Source of the DNA: Asanoa hainanensis
GTDB lineage: Bacteria > Actinomycetota > Actinomycetes > Mycobacteriales > Micromonosporaceae
Direction: 5' to 3'
DNA: 64,000 bases
Assembly (NCBI RefSeq): GCF_900188485.1
Contig: NZ_FZPH01000013.1
Coordinates: 62,001 to 126,000, forward strand
Made by a program: the position numbers and the translations under genes
The notes under the pieces: generated by a model
Seen by the model: the letters and a program-made list of their open reading frames with translations, nothing else
The model's database searches: none
What the model was told of the DNA's origin: nothing
Part shown: positions 8,975-17,643 of the stretch, piece by piece
Layout: every line of letters begins with the position of its first letter
How positions within the stretch are numbered: position 1 is the first letter of the stretch

Positions 8975-9474
8975 GAGCCATGACGGACGCCGTGGTGGAA
9001 GAGGCGATCAAGAAAGCGGCCATTGCCTGGGTGTCCGTCGACGGCGGCCCGGCACGCGGCCTGTGGTGCGTGCCGGTCGACGGTGCTCTCTACGTCGTCA
9101 CCGGCATCGGTGAGCAGCAGCTGGCCGGGCTGGCCGGGGCCGGCACGGCCGAGGTGACGCTGCGCGGCGACCACGGCGGCCGGATCGTCACCTGGACGGC
9201 CGACGTGCGCCGCGTGCAGCCGGGCGACGACGAGTGGAACACGGTCGCCCCTCAGGTCGGCGGCAAGCGGCTCAACGCGCCGGGCCCGACCGACAAGCTG
9301 ATCGAACGCTGGGCGATGGACTGCACGCTGAGCTGCCTGAGCCCGGCGGCGGGCGGGCCTGTGGTGACCCGGCCCGACCTGCCGGACGGCAGCCTCGCCG
9401 AGGTGCCCCGTGACACCCCGGCGACCCGGCCCGTCCGCAAGCCGTTCCGCCTGCACAAGGTGCGCAAGCGCTAG
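8971..9474 (+). CDS. Uncharacterised protein, possible flavin-binding split barrel
   Basis: 167 residues, coupled to the HAD gene by an ATGA overlap (ATG 8971; ATG 8980 is an alternative). The sequence reads as a small beta barrel (AIAWVSVDGGP, GLWCVPVDGALYVVTG, AEVTLRGDHGGRIVTW) and resembles pyridoxamine-phosphate-oxidase-like split barrels. No cofactor motif was identified with confidence. It ends in a basic tail (RKPFRLHKVRKR) that could bind nucleic acid or the membrane. The four terminal bases overlap the converging membrane-protein gene. Confidence 0.6.
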   Translation: MRAMTDAVVEEAIKKAAIAWVSVDGGPARGLWCVPVDGALYVVTGIGEQQLAGLAGAGTAEVTLRGDHGGRIVTWTADVRRVQPGDDEWNTVAPQVGGKRLNAPGPTDKLIERWAMDCTLSCLSPAAGGPVVTRPDLPDGSLAEVPRDTPATRPVRKPFRLHKVRKR

Positions 9475-10775
9475 TCCCGGAACCACAGTGCGGCGTCGCC
9501 GCCGTACGGGGTCAGCAGCAGCGCCGGCAGGACGACGGCGGAGATCGCGGCGGCCAGCAGGACCCGCCAGGCCAGGGGGCTGACCCGGCGCCGGCCGATT
9601 CCCAGCAGCGGCATCGAGACGAACAGCAGCAGCGGGGAGAGCACGACGCCGGCGTACGAGAACACCATGACCGCCGCGTACAGGGGCAGTGGCAACACGT
9701 CCTTGGGGTCGTGCGCGCCGCTGAGCATGGCGACGCGGTCGGCTCCGGTGGCCACCATGCGCACCGTGAAGCTGACCAGGACGGTCGCGATCGCGGCGCC
9801 GAACGCGAGGTGGGCCGCCGTGACGGCACGGACACCCACGCGCACCAGGTCGGTCGGCGGGCGCGGGGGCGCGGCCGCGTCGGCGGGCGGCAGGACCGCC
9901 GCGAGCAGCAGGGTCAGCGCCAGGGCGGCCAGACCCATCCCTTCGGGGAGCGTGCCGGTGAACAGGGTCGGACCCGACACGTCGAGTTCGGCGGCGGTGC
10001 TGACCGCGACCGCGCCGACGAGCAGCAGGCCCGAGGCGCCGGTCAGCGCGATCAGGAGCTGCCCGGCCGGCGTGCGGGACCGGAACCGCCGCAACGTCCA
10101 GGCTCCGGCCAACCAGCCGGCCAGGGCGCCGAGGAGGACGGCGACGATGCCGACGGGCAGGAGCGCGGCGGGCCAGGGGTACCGCGTGTGGAAGGACGCT
10201 CCGAGCTCGGGTTCGGCCGGCACACCGCCCGCGACCGTGACGACCAGCGTGCGGCCGTCGCGTTCGAGGGTGAACCGGTGCGCGTCGATCGGGTCCACCG
10301 CCCACCCCTCGGCGACTGCCCGGTCACGCACCAGGACGGCCAGGTCGTCGAGGGACTGCGATCGCGTCGCGAAGGTGAGCTCGACCTCGGTCGGGCCACC
10401 GAATGTCGTCAACATCCGCTCCTGGTCGCCGACCAGGGGCGCGTCGTGCGGCAGCAGCGCCGCGGAGGCCAGAAACAGCGAGTCCTTGCTGTTCTCGGAC
10501 GCGGTGGTGAGCCGGATCGCCGCACCGAGCGCGAGGTAGGCCACCGCGGCCGCGCAGAGGAGCGCGACCAGGGCGTAGCCGCGCCCGTGGGGCGGCGCGA
10601 ACCGCTGGCGCAGGCCACCACGGACCAGGTCCCACACGTCGCCGACCGGCGGCCGAGCGCGGCCGGGTGGAACGGCCTCCAGCAGCGTCGTGACGATCTC
10701 GTCGCCCCGGGCCCGCCGGTAGGCGCGCGGGTAGGCCAGCAGCAGCCGCCGGTAGTCGCGTTCGAGCCCGGTCAC
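9471..10775 (-). CDS. Multi-pass membrane protein of PadR operon
   Basis: 434 residues. It starts with a short cytoplasmic helix (ERDYRRLLLAYPRAYRR), the signature start of actinobacterial membrane proteins encoded beside PadR regulators. A helix near residue 65, an extracytoplasmic region to about residue 190 and several C-terminal helices follow. No catalytic motif was seen. The gene overlaps the upstream padR-like gene by four bases (ATGA), so the two are cotranscribed and probably coregulated. The product may be a stress- or drug-responsive membrane component; this is inference from position only. Confidence 0.75.
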   Translation of the reverse strand: MTGLERDYRRLLLAYPRAYRRARGDEIVTTLLEAVPPGRARPPVGDVWDLVRGGLRQRFAPPHGRGYALVALLCAAAVAYLALGAAIRLTTASENSKDSLFLASAALLPHDAPLVGDQERMLTTFGGPTEVELTFATRSQSLDDLAVLVRDRAVAEGWAVDPIDAHRFTLERDGRTLVVTVAGGVPAEPELGASFHTRYPWPAALLPVGIVAVLLGALAGWLAGAWTLRRFRSRTPAGQLLIALTGASGLLLVGAVAVSTAAELDVSGPTLFTGTLPEGMGLAALALTLLLAAVLPPADAAAPPRPPTDLVRVGVRAVTAAHLAFGAAIATVLVSFTVRMVATGADRVAMLSGAHDPKDVLPLPLYAAVMVFSYAGVVLSPLLLFVSMPLLGIGRRRVSPLAWRVLLAAAISAVVLPALLLTPYGGDAALWFRD

Positions 10776-11110
10776 GATGCCGCGCCGAACGCGAGCCGGG
10801 TCGTGCGGCGCAGCCGGGCGGCCGCCAGGGCCGCGTTGGCCCGGAGGCGGTCGACCTCGGCGGACAGCGCCGCCCCGCCGTCGTCGGTCAGCCGGTAGTA
10901 GCGGCGCAGCCGGCCGTCGACGGCTTCCTCCCGGTCGACGACCAGCAGCCCTTCCTCGGTGAGCCGGTCGAGTGCGGCGTAGAGCGTGCCCGCGCGCAGC
11001 GTGATCCGCCCGCCGGAGAGGTCGTTGACGGCCTGGATCACTCCGTAGCCGTGCAACGGCTGCTCGGCGAGCGCCGTGAGAATGAAGAAGGTCGGTTCCT
11101 GCATGGCCAT
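10772..11110 (-). CDS. PadR-family transcriptional regulator
   Basis: 112 residues. It has the PadR winged-helix opening FFILTALAEQPLHGYGVI, then the recognition region RAGTLYAALDRLTEEGLL and the wing RRYYRLTDDG. The C-terminal helix after residue 80 (ALSAEVDRLRANAALAAARL) is the usual dimerisation arm. PadR proteins repress their own operon and release DNA on ligand binding. The downstream overlapping membrane protein is therefore the likely target. The 41-base gap to phzF leaves little room for a separate promoter. Confidence 0.9.
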   Translation of the reverse strand: MAMQEPTFFILTALAEQPLHGYGVIQAVNDLSGGRITLRAGTLYAALDRLTEEGLLVVDREEAVDGRLRRYYRLTDDGGAALSAEVDRLRANAALAAARLRRTTRLAFGAAS

Positions 11111-11151
11111 GCGGGGATGCTACCGACCATCGGCATATACCGCCAGCCTGA

Positions 11152-12027
11152 CTATCCGACGAACGGCGGCACCGCCATCTCGCCGCGGGCGATCGGCACC
11201 ACGCTGCCGGTCACCCGGGCCGTGGTCACGGCGCCGGACGCGGCCGTCACCACACACTCCAGTACGGACGGTCGGTGCAGCTCGAGGCCCTGGTGCACCA
11301 CGTAGCCGCTCTCGCCGTCGGCCGGCAGCAGGCCGCTGGTGACCAGCCAGACACCGAGGCCGAGGGCGGCCGAGCCGGTCGCCGGGTCCTCGGGCACGGA
11401 CAGCCCGGGCACGAACACCCGCACGTGCGCGGTGCGGCTCTGCGGATCCCAGGAGAAGACGTCGATGCTGTGTGCCGCCACCCCGTCGGCCGCACCGGTG
11501 TCGAGCCGGGCCCGGGCCACGGCGTCCGCGCGTACCGGCAGATAGGGGAACTCCAGACCACAACCGGCGATCCGGGGCGGCCCGGCGGGGTCGAGGTCGT
11601 CGGCCGTCAGCCCGACCGCGGCCAGCAGCGGAGCGGGGTCGAGCGGCTCGCCGACCGTGGCGGTGCCGCCGGTCAGCGTCGCGGTCGACCCGGAGACCAC
11701 GACCGGAAGTAATCCCGCGCCGCACTCCTGGACGACCGCACCCGCGGCGAACATCCCGCGCGCGCTCGCGGTCACCGCGGCGCCGACGCTCGGGTGCCCT
11801 GCGAACGGAAGCTCGCTGTTGGGAGTGAAGATCCGCGCGCGATAGGTGGCCGCGGCGCCGGGCGTCGGCGGCAGCACGAACACCGTCTCGGACAGGTTGA
11901 ACTCGCGGGCCAGCTCCTGCATCTGGCTGCCGGCCAGGTCCTCGGCGCCGAACACCACGGCCAGGGGATTGCCGGTGAACGGCCGGTCGGTGAAGACGTC
12001 GACGATCTCGTACGCCACGCTAGACAT
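11152..12027 (-). CDS. PhzF-family isomerase/epimerase-like protein
   Basis: 291 residues, the standard PhzF length. It has the N-terminal DVFTDRPFTGNPLAVVF, the catalytic glutamate in FNLSETVFV (about residue 47), RIFTPNSELPFAGHP with GHP-S/T-G-like substrate loop GHPSVGAA, and the second-domain motif EDPATGSAA. PhzF proteins have the diaminopimelate-epimerase fold and isomerise small carboxylic acids. Outside phenazine clusters the substrate is unknown, and no phz genes are nearby. It is divergent from the MgtE-N gene with only 31 bases between them. Confidence 0.9.
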   Translation of the reverse strand: MSSVAYEIVDVFTDRPFTGNPLAVVFGAEDLAGSQMQELAREFNLSETVFVLPPTPGAAATYRARIFTPNSELPFAGHPSVGAAVTASARGMFAAGAVVQECGAGLLPVVVSGSTATLTGGTATVGEPLDPAPLLAAVGLTADDLDPAGPPRIAGCGLEFPYLPVRADAVARARLDTGAADGVAAHSIDVFSWDPQSRTAHVRVFVPGLSVPEDPATGSAALGLGVWLVTSGLLPADGESGYVVHQGLELHRPSVLECVVTAASGAVTTARVTGSVVPIARGEMAVPPFVG

Positions 12028-12058
12028 GCGAGACAGCCTAGGGAATTAGTCTTGGGTA

Positions 12059-13363
12059 GTGACGACGGCGCGGGTTTATATCGCCAGGCTCGCGGGCCTG
12101 CCGGTCTACGACCCCAACGGGGACCAGGTCGGTCGGATCCGTGACGCCGTGGCCCGCCTGCGCACCACCAACCGCCCGCCCCAGGTCGTCGGCCTGGTCG
12201 CGGAGATGACGGTCCGCCGCCGGATCTTCCTGCCGATGGGCCGGTTCACCTCGATCGACGCGGACGCGGTCGTGCTCAGCACCGGCACGCTCAACCTGCG
12301 CCGGTTCGAGAAGCGCCCCAACGAGCTGCTGGTCCTCGAAGACCTGCTGGACCGCCGGGTGACGATCCTGCCCGAGGAGACCCCGGGCGTGGTCGTCGAC
12401 CTGGCGATGGAGACCAACCGCACCGGTGAGTGGTCGCTGGTCAAGGTCGCCGTCCGCCAGCCGAGCCGCCGGCTCACCCGGCGTGGCCAGCTGGTCGAGC
12501 TGGAGTGGGATCGCGTACGCGGGCTGATCGGGCTCACCGACACCCAGGGCACCGCCGGGCTGCTCGCCGTGCTGGAACAGATGCGCCCGGCCGACGTCGC
12601 CAACGCGCTGCAGGAGATGTCCGACACCCGGCGCAACGAGGTCGCCGCGGCGCTCGACGACGAGCGGCTCGCCGACGTGCTCAGCGAGCTTCCCGAGCAC
12701 GACCAGGTGGAGATCCTGGCCGTGCTCGACCAGGAGCGCGCGGCGGACATCCTCGAGGAGATGGACGCCGACGACGCGGCCGACCTGCTCGGCGAGCTGT
12801 CCGGCCCGGACCGGCAGGCGCTGCTCGACCTGATGGAGCCCGACGAGGCCGAGCCGGTGCGGCAGTTGCTCAAATACACGGCTGGCACGGCCGGCAGCGT
12901 GATGACCTCCGAGCCGGTGATCCTCACCCCGGACGCCACGGTCGCCGACGCGCTGGCCCGCATCCGCGAGCCGCAGCTGCCCCCGGCGGTGGCGGCCCAG
13001 GTGTTCGTCGCCCGGGCGCCGATGGCCACGCCGACCGGGCGCTACCTCGGCATGGTGCACTTCCAGAAGCTGCTCCGGGAGCCACCCTCGGAGATCATCG
13101 GCGGCGTGGTCGACAGCGGCATCAACCCGCTGCGCCCGGAGACCCCGCTGATCGAGGTCACCCGCCGGATGGCCATGTACGACCTGGTCGCGATGCCGGT
13201 CGTCGACGCCAACAACCGCCTGGTCGGCGCCGTGACCGTCGACGACGTGCTCGACCACTCGCTCCCGCCGGACTGGCGCGACCGCGACGTACCCGACGAG
13301 CCGGGCGTGCCCGTACCCGCGCCGCCACACGTCGTGCCACCGAGGGACCGCACCGATGGCTGA
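12059..13363 (+). CDS. PRC-barrel / MgtE-N / CBS protein lacking a transport domain
   Basis: 434 residues from GTG 12059. It begins with a PRC-barrel-like segment (residues 5-60, VYIARLAGLPVYDPNG). A helical MgtE N-domain follows (about 150-280, with repeats such as RADVLSELPEHD-like helices and DADDAADLLGEL). A CBS pair comes next (about 285-410, SVMTSEPVILTPDATV and AMYDLVAMPVVD), then a Pro-rich tail. In MgtE these domains sense Mg2+ in front of a membrane channel. Here no membrane segment follows, so it is a soluble sensor-like protein. It forms an operon with DUF1003 (8-base overlap) and mrp. Confidence 0.85.
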   Translation: MTTARVYIARLAGLPVYDPNGDQVGRIRDAVARLRTTNRPPQVVGLVAEMTVRRRIFLPMGRFTSIDADAVVLSTGTLNLRRFEKRPNELLVLEDLLDRRVTILPEETPGVVVDLAMETNRTGEWSLVKVAVRQPSRRLTRRGQLVELEWDRVRGLIGLTDTQGTAGLLAVLEQMRPADVANALQEMSDTRRNEVAAALDDERLADVLSELPEHDQVEILAVLDQERAADILEEMDADDAADLLGELSGPDRQALLDLMEPDEAEPVRQLLKYTAGTAGSVMTSEPVILTPDATVADALARIREPQLPPAVAAQVFVARAPMATPTGRYLGMVHFQKLLREPPSEIIGGVVDSGINPLRPETPLIEVTRRMAMYDLVAMPVVDANNRLVGAVTVDDVLDHSLPPDWRDRDVPDEPGVPVPAPPHVVPPRDRTDG

Positions 13364-13901
13364 GCCACGCCCGCCCGCGCGGCTGGACCAACCGCGCGAG
13401 CCCCGCCGGCTGGCCATGCCCCGGTTCGACCCGGAGTCCTTCGGCCGCTGGTCGGAGGCGATCGCCCGGGCGCTCGGCACGGCGAAGTTCCTCGTCTACA
13501 TGACCATCGTGATCCTGCTGTGGGTGGGCTGGAACACACTGGCGCCGTCGGGCTGGCGCTTCGACCCGTACACCTTCACGTTCCTGACCTTGATCCTCTC
13601 CTTGCAGGCGTCGTACGCCGCGCCGCTGATCCTGCTCGCGCAGAACCGGCAGGCCGACCGCGACCGCCTCGCGCTGGAGGAGGACCGGCGGCGCGCCGCG
13701 GCGCAGAAGGCCGACACGGAATACCTGACGCGCGAGATCGCCTCGCTGCGGCTCGCGATCGGCGAGGTCGCCACCCGCGACTTCCTGCGCTCGGAGCTGG
13801 GCCGACTCGCCGAGGATCTCGACGAGCTCCAGCGCCGCCGCAAGCGCAAGTCGAAGCAGAGCCTCGCCGAGCCGGACGACCACGCGGACACCGACGCCTG
13901 A
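13356..13901 (+). CDS. DUF1003 membrane protein
   Basis: 181 residues. Two transmembrane helices (FLVYMTIVILLWVGWNTL at about residues 45-62, and FTFLTLILSLQASYAAPLIL at about 73-92) carry the DUF1003 pattern, ending in APLILLAQNRQADRDR. A charged coiled-coil tail rich in R, K and E follows (about residues 95-175). DUF1003 proteins are linked by neighbourhood to MgtE-like proteins in actinobacteria, but their activity is unknown. The start overlaps the preceding gene by eight bases, indicating coupled translation. Confidence 0.9.
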   Translation: MAEPRPPARLDQPREPRRLAMPRFDPESFGRWSEAIARALGTAKFLVYMTIVILLWVGWNTLAPSGWRFDPYTFTFLTLILSLQASYAAPLILLAQNRQADRDRLALEEDRRRAAAQKADTEYLTREIASLRLAIGEVATRDFLRSELGRLAEDLDELQRRRKRKSKQSLAEPDDHADTDA

Positions 13902-13922
13902 CAGCCGGCATACAGTTGCAGC

Positions 13923-15068
13923 ATGTCTGCGCCTGCCACGTCTCGTGAGGAAGCCATCCAGGCCGCCCTCGCCACCGTCGACGACCCGGAGATTCGCCGC
14001 CCGATCACCGATCTGGGCATGGTCAAATCGTTCACGATCGACGAAGACGGGCTCGTGCGCGTCGAGCTGTTGCTGACCGTCTCCGGTTGCCCCTTGCGCG
14101 ACAAGCTCAACAACGACATCACCAGCGCCGTGAGTGCCGTGCCCGGCGTCAGCGGCGTGCTGGTCGACTTCGGCGTGATGAGCAAGGAGCAGCGCCAGGA
14201 CCTGCAGACCCGACTGCGCGGTGGTGGCGGCGCCGAGCCGGTCATCCCGTTCGCCGAGCCGGGTTCCCGCACCCGGGTGTACGCGATCGCCAGCGGCAAG
14301 GGCGGCGTCGGCAAGTCGAGCGTCACGGTCAACCTGGCCGCCGCACTGGCCGCGCGCGGCCTGTCCGTCGGCGTGGTCGACGCCGACATCTACGGCCACT
14401 CGGTGCCGCGGATGCTCGGTGCCGCCGGCAAACCCACCCGGGTCGAAGACATGATCATGCCGCCCGAGTCGCACGGCGTGAAGGTGATCTCGATCGGCAT
14501 GTTCACCGCCCAGAACGCGGCGGTGGTCTGGCGCGGCCCGATGCTGCACCGGGCCCTCCAGCAGTTCCTCGCCGACGTCTACTGGGGCGACCTCGACGTG
14601 CTGCTGCTCGACCTGCCGCCGGGCACCGGCGACGTGGCGATCTCCCTGGCCCAGCTGCTGCCCAACGCGGAGATCCTGGTGGTCACCACCCCGCAGACCG
14701 CCGCGGCCGAGGTCGCCGAGCGGGCCGGAGCCATCTCGCTGCAGACCCACCAGCGCCTGGTCGGCGTCGTCGAGAACATGTCGTGGCTCGAGCTGCCGAC
14801 CGGCGAGCGGATGGAGATCTTCGGCTCCGGCGGCGGCCAGGTGGTCGCCGAGAAGCTGAGCCGCACGCTGGGTGCCGAGGTGCCGCTGCTGGGTCAGATC
14901 CCGCTGGACACCCGGGTCCGCGAGGCCGGCGACGCCGGCCTGCCGATCGTGCTCGCCGAGCCGACCGCCCCGGCCGCCCAGGCCATCACGGCGGTGGCCG
15001 ACCGGCTGGCCGTGCGCCGCGAGTCGCTGGTCGGCAAGCCCCTGGGCCTGAAGCCGGCCGGCCGGTAA
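13923..15068 (+). CDS. mrp: Mrp/ApbC-type P-loop ATPase, iron-sulfur carrier family
   Basis: 381 residues. It has an N-terminal MIP18/DUF59 domain (about residues 8-90, with VSGCPLRDKLNNDI) and a MinD-like ATPase (about 115-350) with deviant Walker A SGKGGVGKSSVTVNLA, then DADIYGHSVPRM and LLLDLPPGTGDVAISLAQ. Mrp proteins carry Fe-S clusters to apo-targets. The classical C-terminal CxxC cluster ligand after the ENMS motif is absent (ENMSWLELPTGE), as in several actinobacterial members, so cluster binding may use other residues. Third gene of the MgtE-N/DUF1003/mrp operon; convergent with tatB. Confidence 0.9.
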   Translation: MSAPATSREEAIQAALATVDDPEIRRPITDLGMVKSFTIDEDGLVRVELLLTVSGCPLRDKLNNDITSAVSAVPGVSGVLVDFGVMSKEQRQDLQTRLRGGGGAEPVIPFAEPGSRTRVYAIASGKGGVGKSSVTVNLAAALAARGLSVGVVDADIYGHSVPRMLGAAGKPTRVEDMIMPPESHGVKVISIGMFTAQNAAVVWRGPMLHRALQQFLADVYWGDLDVLLLDLPPGTGDVAISLAQLLPNAEILVVTTPQTAAAEVAERAGAISLQTHQRLVGVVENMSWLELPTGERMEIFGSGGGQVVAEKLSRTLGAEVPLLGQIPLDTRVREAGDAGLPIVLAEPTAPAAQAITAVADRLAVRRESLVGKPLGLKPAGR

Positions 15069-15072
15069 CGCT

Positions 15073-15483
15073 TTACGTGTAGTCGTCGAACGAGCGACGG
15101 GCCGGCGGGGCAGGAGTGCTGGCCGTGCCCGTCGCCGGGCTCTTGACGTCGGCCGCCTTCGCGACGTCCTTGAGGTCCTGGTGCACCCCGGACAGGTCGG
15201 ACTTGGCGTCGTCGAACATCTTCTGCAGCGGCTTGCGCAGCGACTCCTGCTCCTCCTCGCTCATCAGGTGCTTGCGGATGAACGCCTTCGGGTGCAGGTC
15301 TTCGAGCTGGATGTCGGTGCCGAGCTCGCGGCTCAGGTCACCGGTCGCGTTGCTGGCCATCTTGCGCAGGTTGCGGACCATGCGCAGGCCGTCGGTGATC
15401 ACGTTGGGCAGCTTGTCGCCGAAGATCAACAGAGCGACCAGCACGAGCAGGCCGATTTCCCACCAGTTCAAGTTGTCGAGCAA
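15073..15483 (-). CDS. tatB: Sec-independent protein translocase subunit TatB
   Basis: 136 residues. The N-terminal membrane helix MLDNLNWWEIGLLVLVALLI is followed by the FGDKLPNVI hinge (the F-G-x-x-x-L/I-P signature), then an amphipathic helix (GLRMVRNLRKMASNATGDL) and an acidic/basic tail. TatB recruits twin-arginine signal peptides to TatC. The length and the neighbouring htrA match the conserved actinobacterial htrA-tatB arrangement. tatA and tatC are elsewhere. Its stop is five bases from the mrp stop, with no clear terminator hairpin between. Confidence 0.92.
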   Translation of the reverse strand: MLDNLNWWEIGLLVLVALLIFGDKLPNVITDGLRMVRNLRKMASNATGDLSRELGTDIQLEDLHPKAFIRKHLMSEEEQESLRKPLQKMFDDAKSDLSGVHQDLKDVAKAADVKSPATGTASTPAPPARRSFDDYT

Positions 15484-15552
15484 CAGGGCCTCCCTCGTGC
15501 GTTCCCCGGCGCAACCATACGCGCGGCCCGAGCGGGAAGGGAACGGCCGAGG

Positions 15553-16830
15553 CTACTGGGCGTCTGCGGCCAACGTCACCGACGCGGTCTGCGTCTCCGT
15601 GCCGCGCCGGTATTCCACCGTGACGACCGCGCCCGGCGCGTATTTGCGGACCAGGGCGATCAGGTCGGTCGACTCCTCCAGCGGGTGCCGGTCGATCCTG
15701 GTCACGACGTCGCCGGCGCGCAGGCCGGCCGCCTGGGCCGGGCCGCCCGGCTCGACGGTGTCGAGGCGGACCCCGGTGCCCGTCGTGCGCCCGTTGGTCA
15801 CCTTGGCGCCGATCACCGTGCGGCGGGCCTTGCCGGTGTCGATGATGTCCTGCGCGACCCGTTTCGCCTGGTTGATCGGGATCGCGAAGGCCAGGCCGAT
15901 GTTGCCTGCGGTGGTGTCGTCGGCGGACACCGACTTGATCACCGCGTTGACCCCGATCACCCGGCCGCCGCCGTCGACCAGCGGGCCGCCCGAGTTGCCC
16001 TGGTTGACGGCCGCGTCGGTCTGGATCGCGGCGTAGTAGCGGACCGGCCCGCCCGGGTCGCCGGCCTGGATCGTCCGGTCGACCGCGCTGACGATGCCGG
16101 AGGTGACCGTGTTGGCCAGTGCCAGCGGCGAGCCGATGGCGAGCACCGGGTCACCGACCGCGATCGTGTCGGAGTCGCCGAACTCGATCGGCGTCAGGCC
16201 CTCGCGGGCCAACTTGATCACCGCGATGTCGGACTCCGGGTCTTGGCCGACCAGCTTGGCCGAGGCGACGCTGCCGTCGCTGAAGACCGCCGTGTACGTC
16301 CTCGTGCCGCTGCCCTCGACCACGTGGTCGTTGGTGATGACGTAGCCGTCGGCCGAGACCACGAAGCCGGAACCGAGGCTGGAGCCCTCGCTGGAGGCCA
16401 CCCGCACGGTGACCACGCTCGGCAGCAGGCGCGCGGCAACGCCGGCCACCGAGTCCGGCGGGCGGTTGGCCGCCGCCGGTGGTGTGGCGCCGTTGCCGCC
16501 GAGCACGGTGCGCCCGCCGACCCCGCTACGAGCGGCGAACGCGTAGCCGAGGGAACCACCGAGCAGGCCCGCGAGCAGGGCCGACACCACGGCGACGACC
16601 AGCACCGAGCGGTTGCCGGGCGGGCGCGGCGCGTTCGGGTCGACCACGGGCTCGGGCTCCGCGGCGCCGGTCGGGCCGGGCGGGAGCACGACCGCGGCCG
16701 GTGCGTGCGGGTCGCGCCAGGGGTCGCCCAACGCGTCGGACCACCACGGGCTGGCCGGCACCGAGCTCGTCGGTGGCGGGCCAGCGGGCCGGCCACCACC
16801 GGGCTGATACCCGTTCCAGCCGTCGGTCAC
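15553..16830 (-). CDS. HtrA/DegP-like membrane-anchored serine protease with PDZ domain
   Basis: 425 residues from GTG 16830, chosen because GGGAGG sits just upstream; an open frame continues to 16866. It has a cytoplasmic Pro-rich N-terminus, a single membrane helix (SVLVVAVVSALLAGLLGGSL), and an extracytoplasmic trypsin-like domain with the triad His in VITNDHVV, Asp in ESDIAVIKL and Ser in GNSGGPLV. One PDZ domain follows (RLDTVEPGGPAQAAGLRAGD). It is expected to degrade misfolded exported proteins. In related genomes an ECF sigma/anti-sigma pair precedes it; here the next gene is a divergent methyltransferase. Confidence 0.9.
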   Translation of the reverse strand: MTDGWNGYQPGGGRPAGPPPTSSVPASPWWSDALGDPWRDPHAPAAVVLPPGPTGAAEPEPVVDPNAPRPPGNRSVLVVAVVSALLAGLLGGSLGYAFAARSGVGGRTVLGGNGATPPAAANRPPDSVAGVAARLLPSVVTVRVASSEGSSLGSGFVVSADGYVITNDHVVEGSGTRTYTAVFSDGSVASAKLVGQDPESDIAVIKLAREGLTPIEFGDSDTIAVGDPVLAIGSPLALANTVTSGIVSAVDRTIQAGDPGGPVRYYAAIQTDAAVNQGNSGGPLVDGGGRVIGVNAVIKSVSADDTTAGNIGLAFAIPINQAKRVAQDIIDTGKARRTVIGAKVTNGRTTGTGVRLDTVEPGGPAQAAGLRAGDVVTRIDRHPLEESTDLIALVRKYAPGAVVTVEYRRGTETQTASVTLAADAQ

Positions 16831-17001
16831 GTCGCCTCCCGGTCGCCGCCCAGTACCCCGACTCAAGGATTACATGGATACCTGAAGAGCATTCAGTAGT
16901 TGCCGAACGCCTTCCGGGCACCGCCCGTCCATCCAACACCGACGGTGCGCTCTACGCTCATACCCGGTCCCCCCGCTTCCCCCTCGCACGGAGGTTCACC
17001 C

Positions 17002-17643
17002 ATGGGCACCGCCGGCCCGGCGTCAGCGCAGGCGCTGCAGTTCGCCGACGCGTACCCGCCCGAGGACCTGGTGCTGCAGACGGCGCGCCGGCTCGCCGAC
17101 GAGGTCGGGCTCGCATGCGTGACACCCGGTGCCGGAGCGGCGCTGCGCCTGCTGGCCGCCGCGGGCAACGCCCGGTCGCTGGTCGAGATCGGCACCGGCA
17201 CCGGAGTGAGCGGTGTCTGGCTGCTGCGGGGCATGCGCCGCGACGGCGTGCTCACCACGATCGACGTCGAGAACGAACACCAGCGGGTGGCCCGGCGGAT
17301 CTTCCAGGAGGCCGGTTTCGCGCCGTCGCGTACGCGGATCATCACCGGGCGTGCCCTCGACGTGCTGCCGCGGCTCACCGACGGCGGATACGACCTGGTG
17401 TTCGTCGACGCGGACCCGACCGAGTACGCGGCCTGCGTCGCCGCCGCCCGCCGGCTCCTGCGCGTCGGCGGCGTGCTCGCGGTCAACAACGCCCTGGCCG
17501 GCGGCCGGATCGGCGACCCGGCCGCCCGCGACCCGGAGACGGTGCTCATTCGCGAGGTGGTCAAGGACCTGCGCGACTCCGACGACTGGGTGCCCGCGCT
17601 GCTGCCCACCGGTGCCGGCCTGCTCACCGCGGTCCGCCGCTAA
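17002..17643 (+). CDS. SAM-dependent O-methyltransferase
   Basis: 213 residues from ATG 17002, with GGAGG eight bases upstream. Rossmann SAM site LVEIGTGTGVSGVWLLRGM, acidic ribose ligand region TTIDVENEHQ, DLVFVDADPTEY and the metal-ligand-like VNNALAGGRI match the class I cation-dependent (COMT-like) family. The substrate is unknown. Its orthologue in mycobacteria (Rv1220c) sits divergent to sigE; here the divergent neighbour is htrA itself. The last four bases overlap the converging pepA gene. Confidence 0.88.
   Translation: MGTAGPASAQALQFADAYPPEDLVLQTARRLADEVGLACVTPGAGAALRLLAAAGNARSLVEIGTGTGVSGVWLLRGMRRDGVLTTIDVENEHQRVARRIFQEAGFAPSRTRIITGRALDVLPRLTDGGYDLVFVDADPTEYAACVAAARRLLRVGGVLAVNNALAGGRIGDPAARDPETVLIREVVKDLRDSDDWVPALLPTGAGLLTAVRR

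Noticed and set aside
11111-11151. Imperfect dyad upstream of the PadR gene
   Set aside because: Symmetry is weak and does not fit the ATGT-N8-ACAT PadR pattern.
16831-16925. ECF-type promoter before htrA
   Set aside because: No GGAAC-like -35 with a properly spaced -10 was found; only a small CTGAA/TTCAG hairpin is present.
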